Shown: positions 54,274 to 57,002 of the stretch, one piece after another
How positions within the stretch are numbered: position 1 is the first letter of the stretch
How the letters are laid out: each line of letters opens with the position of its first letter
Source: Mycoplasmatales bacterium
Lineage (GTDB): Bacteria > Bacillota_I > Bacilli_A > Mycoplasmatales > Metamycoplasmataceae
DNA length: 57,002 bases
Assembly (NCBI GenBank): GCA_013215715.1
Contig: JABSQT010000005.1
Span: 1 to 57,002 of the forward strand
Reading direction: 5' to 3'
Position numbers and translations under genes: made by a program
Notes under the pieces: generated by a model
Databases searched by the model: none
What the model saw: only the letters and a program-made list of their open reading frames with translations
Told to the model about the DNA's origin: nothing

Positions 54274-55782
54274 TTAATATAAATTTGACACTGAAGTATT
54301 TACATGAACTTCATAAGAATTCATAAGTTTTTTAGCCTCTGCATTAATTCCATCAATGGTAATTGATTTTAAATCAACTTTAATTCCCTTAATTTCTTTT
54401 ATAGCTTTTTTTCACGCTTCTTTAAATTTATTAATTGTATCGATACTATATGCATTTGCTTTAATTTGTATTGATATTTTTTCTAGTGCTTTTAACTTTG
54501 TATTTAAATCATTGATTGCTTTTGTATTTGCATCTAATTTATCTTGTGCAGTTTTTGTTGCTATTTTAGCATTTTCAAGGTTTTTTATAGCTCTTTTGTT
54601 AGCTTCATTTAAATCATTGATTGCTTTTGTATTTGCATCTAATTTATCTTGCGCAGTTTTTAATTCAGCATTTATTTTATCTAAGTCTTTTTGCGCATTT
54701 TTTACAGAAGCATTATTTTTAATTGCATCTCTATTTTTGATAGCTTCATTAAGTTTTTTTTGAGCTTCTTTTATAGTTTTGATTTCATTAGGTAATTTAT
54801 CACTAATTGTTTTTTTAATTTTTGCTTCTTCTTTCTCTCAATAATCTAATAAATCTTGATGTTCATCTCTACGTTTTTTTAATGCTGCAATTGATGCTTT
54901 TGTTTTGATCATTGATTTTTCTCAGTCTGCATCTCACTCTAATTGTTTTTTAGCGAATTTTTGTTGTTTTTGAGCATCTGCTAAATTTGTCAAAATATGT
55001 GATGCTATTTTAGCTTTTTTTGCAGTTTCAAATTTTGCTTTTGCATTATTCAAATTTTCTTGAGCATTAGAAACTTTTTTTCTTGCTTGTTTAAATTCTT
55101 TTTTATTTGCCTTAAGTAGTGCTTCTAATTTTGCTTTTGCAGTTTTTAAATCTTGTACTCTATTGACTAACACTATTGTTTTTGCAACTTCCGTATCTAA
55201 TTTATTTTGTGCATCTTTGACAGCTTTTTCAACTAATATTTGTGCAGCTTTAGTATTATTAGAAATTTTAACCAATCCTGCTGTTTTAGCTTTTTCATCA
55301 TTTAGCATTTTTATTGCTTTATCTAAATCAGTTTTTGCTGTTGACTCTATTGTTTTTGAGTCTGAAAGTTTTGTTTCTAAATCTACTGTTTTCGCAGATT
55401 CTTCATCTAGTTTAACTTGTATTTCTTTTTTAATTTCTTTAATAAAATCTTCAATAATTTTTTTAACCTCATCCACTTTAACGTTTTCTTGTTTTTTGAA
55501 TTTTGTGGTTAAATTAATTTTTTTATTAATATTGATAGATTTAAGATTTTCATTAATCTTTCTTTCTAAATTATTAATTCCTTCATTATCAATGGCATCA
55601 AAATCAGGGCGTGTAATTCCACCAAAGTTTTGTATGGTAGTTTTAGCACTTTCATTTATACCAATTCCATTATTATTTCCATCTTGGGTTGTTCTTAATG
55701 CTAAGACCGTTCCAGCCCCAATGATTCCTGATGATAATAAAGTTATCACCCCTAGTGTTCCAGCTTTTATTTTTTTGTTCAT
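54274..55782 (-). CDS. Coiled-coil surface protein with 35-residue repeats
   Basis: A 502-aa secreted or membrane-anchored protein. The N-terminus (MNKKIKAGTLGVITLLSSG) is a signal or anchor helix without a lipobox Cys. Most of the rest is a long Ala/Lys/Asp coiled coil. TAQDKLDANTKAINDLN occurs twice, 105 bases (35 residues, five heptads) apart. The C-terminal 60 residues contain TINKFKEAW, shared with the neighbour at the right edge. AGGAG stands 5 bases before ATG 55782, chosen over an ATG five codons earlier. Function unknown; the form recalls adhesins or cytoskeletal tip proteins. Confidence 0.83.
54502..54660. repeat. 105-bp-spaced direct repeat inside the coiled-coil gene
   Basis: A segment of about 54 bases from 54502 recurs from 54607 with one or two differences. 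It keeps the frame and encodes the 17-residue block TAQDKLDANTKAINDLN twice. Confidence 0.8.
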
Positions 55783-55797
55783 ATTTTCTCCTAACAT

Positions 55798-56138
55798 AAT
55801 AGATCTTTAAATTAAAATCTTATTATTTTATATAAATACACCTTCAAATATCTTCCTATTAGATAAAATTTTAAATATCTAAAAAAGATTTGAAAATATA
55901 TTAGTTAATTATATACTTTTATTTTGAAACTTTATTAATTTTTTAAAAATTTTTATTTTCTTTAGCCTAAAAACCTCTTTTTATAAGCAATAAGATAATT
56001 TTTTTTATATTCAAATTACAGAAAACCATATATATTTAGAAAATACCATAATGATTAAACAGCAGGATATTTTGTATTTTAATAGATTAACGCAATACTA
56101 AAATTGCATAAATTTTCTAAAACACATAAGTTTTAATA
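55798..56138. other. AT-rich gap between the two coiled-coil genes
   Basis: No gene seen. It must hold the promoter of the 54274-55782 gene (a candidate TATAAA near 55833-55838 on the minus strand). No clear terminator for the right-edge gene was found. Otherwise featureless. Confidence 0.5.
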
Positions 56139-57002
56139 TTAGTATATTTTTTCAAATGATAATTGCAATGATTGTTTAACTATCCCTTCATCAAAAATTA
56201 TTTTAGCTTCTTCATAAATCTCTTTTATTGTTTTAGTATTTTTTAATTGAATAGAATGTTTATATTTTTTAGAAAGTAAATTTTCTCATGCTTCTTTAAA
56301 TTTCTGGATAGTTTTGTCTGAATGAATATTGGATTTAACAATAACTTTTTGAACTTGTCCACCATCTTTAATTAATTCTTTTGTTGAAAGAATCTCATCA
56401 ACAGTTGTCATTAATTTACCATTTAAATTTCTAAGTTTTATTTTTTTAATTGCAGCAGCATCTAAATTAAGTATATTTCGAGCTATTTGAACCGCTTGGT
56501 CAGCGTTAATTTTTGTAGTATTAGCATCAATTAATGCTTGATCTGCTTTTGATTTTGTTGTTTCTTTAGTCTTAATATCATTCGCATTATCAATAACTGC
56601 TTGGTCAGCTTTAGATTTTGTAGTATTAGCATCAATTAATGCTTGATCTGCTTTTGATTTTGTTGTTTCTTTAGTCTTAATATCATTTGCATTATCAATA
56701 ACCGCTTGGTCAGAGTTAGATTTTGTAGTATTAGCATCAATTAATGCTTGATCTGCTTTTGATTTTGTTGTTTCTTTAGTCTTAATATCATTTGCATTAT
56801 CAATAACCGCTTGGTCAGAGTTAGATTTTGTAGTATTAGCATCAATTAATGCTTGATCTGCTTTTGATTTTGTTGTTTCTTTAGTCTTAATATCATTTGC
56901 ATTATCAATAACCGCTTGGTCAGAGTTAGATTTTGTAGTATTAGCATCAATTAATGCTTGATCTGCTTTTGATTTTGTTGTTTCTTTAGTCTTAATATCA
57001 TT
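56139..57002 (-). CDS. Repeat-rich surface protein, C-terminal part (continues past the right edge)
   Basis: The last 287 codons of a larger protein. From the window edge it consists of nearly identical 35-residue units (DQAVIDNANDIKTKETTKS..DQALIDANTTKS), giving a regular heptad coiled coil, then a unique 120-residue end. The end contains TIQKFKEAW and aligns with the end of the neighbouring coiled-coil protein. TAA is at 56139-56141. Because the unit is repeated at DNA level, length variation between strains is expected. Its N-terminus, signal and total repeat number are outside the window. Confidence 0.85.
56492..57002 (-). repeat. Tandem array of 105-bp units
   Basis: Units recur at exactly 105-base spacing (same base at 56492, 56597, 56702, 56807, 56912). 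The three units nearest the edge look identical; the first two differ by a few bases. The array runs off the window. It lies in frame within the surface protein gene. Confidence 0.92.

Noticed and set aside
56492-57002. Regular repeats as a CRISPR array
   Set aside because: The 105-base units are contiguous and coding in frame, with no spacers and no cas genes.

Overview
The window is an AT-rich bacterial chromosome segment from a mollicute of the Mycoplasma type. Every long gene is cut in the standard code only by TGA, and these TGAs sit where the families have tryptophan, so UGA is read as Trp. This argues for Mycoplasmatales/Entomoplasmatales and against Acholeplasma. Many lipoproteins, an isolated 5S rRNA gene and a reduced NAD/purine salvage gene set fit. 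I cannot assign a species.

Left part (1-5.7 kb): dus, obg, a copper pair (free-standing HMA metallochaperone plus CopA P-type ATPase) and nadE. 5.75-10.9 kb: two large minus-strand lipoproteins forming an operon. 11-16.3 kb: a ZIP metal transporter, a DUF192-like gene divergent from yebC, the nested comEA-comEC-holA run and rpsT. 16.3-18 kb: a membrane-anchored NERD-domain protein followed after one base by a K+ channel. 18-25.2 kb: an ABC-F ATPase with a decayed second ATPase site, parC, a flavodoxin-like oxidoreductase (acpD type), yqeG, a nadD-yqeK fusion and mtnN.

25.2-27.3 kb is an accessory patch: two small membrane proteins, a broken transposase remnant and a Cys-rich small protein. 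27.5-33.8 kb: rnhB, pepF, fhs, then hpt and an NCS2 purine permease behind a guanine riboswitch. 34-37 kb: a GH13 glycosidase remnant and an ABC exporter. 37-41.2 kb: pncA, a Cof-type HAD phosphatase, a small membrane protein, a lipid-anchored phosphodiesterase-like protein and a further lipoprotein. 41.2-46.6 kb: an ABC-2 exporter and a tandem pair of YhgE/Pip-type membrane proteins. 46.8 kb: 5S rRNA. 46.9-54.2 kb: an EamA-type transporter, yneF, a membrane protein/winged-helix pair, an MFS transporter, lepA and fmt. 54.3 kb to the edge: two coiled-coil surface proteins, both with 35-residue (105-bp) repeats and a common C-terminal module.

Functional links: pncA, nadD and nadE give three of the four steps from nicotinamide to NAD (pncB not in the window). 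hpt and the riboswitch-controlled permease form a purine salvage operon. fhs and fmt supply formyl-folate and use it for initiator tRNA. The most unusual items are the decayed ABC-F second site, the NERD/K+ channel pair, the 35-residue repeat surface proteins, an 11-bp helically phased repeat upstream of a winged-helix gene, and frequent TATAAT-N6-ATG promoters that predict leaderless mRNAs. All boundaries come from reading the sequence by eye; no database search was done.
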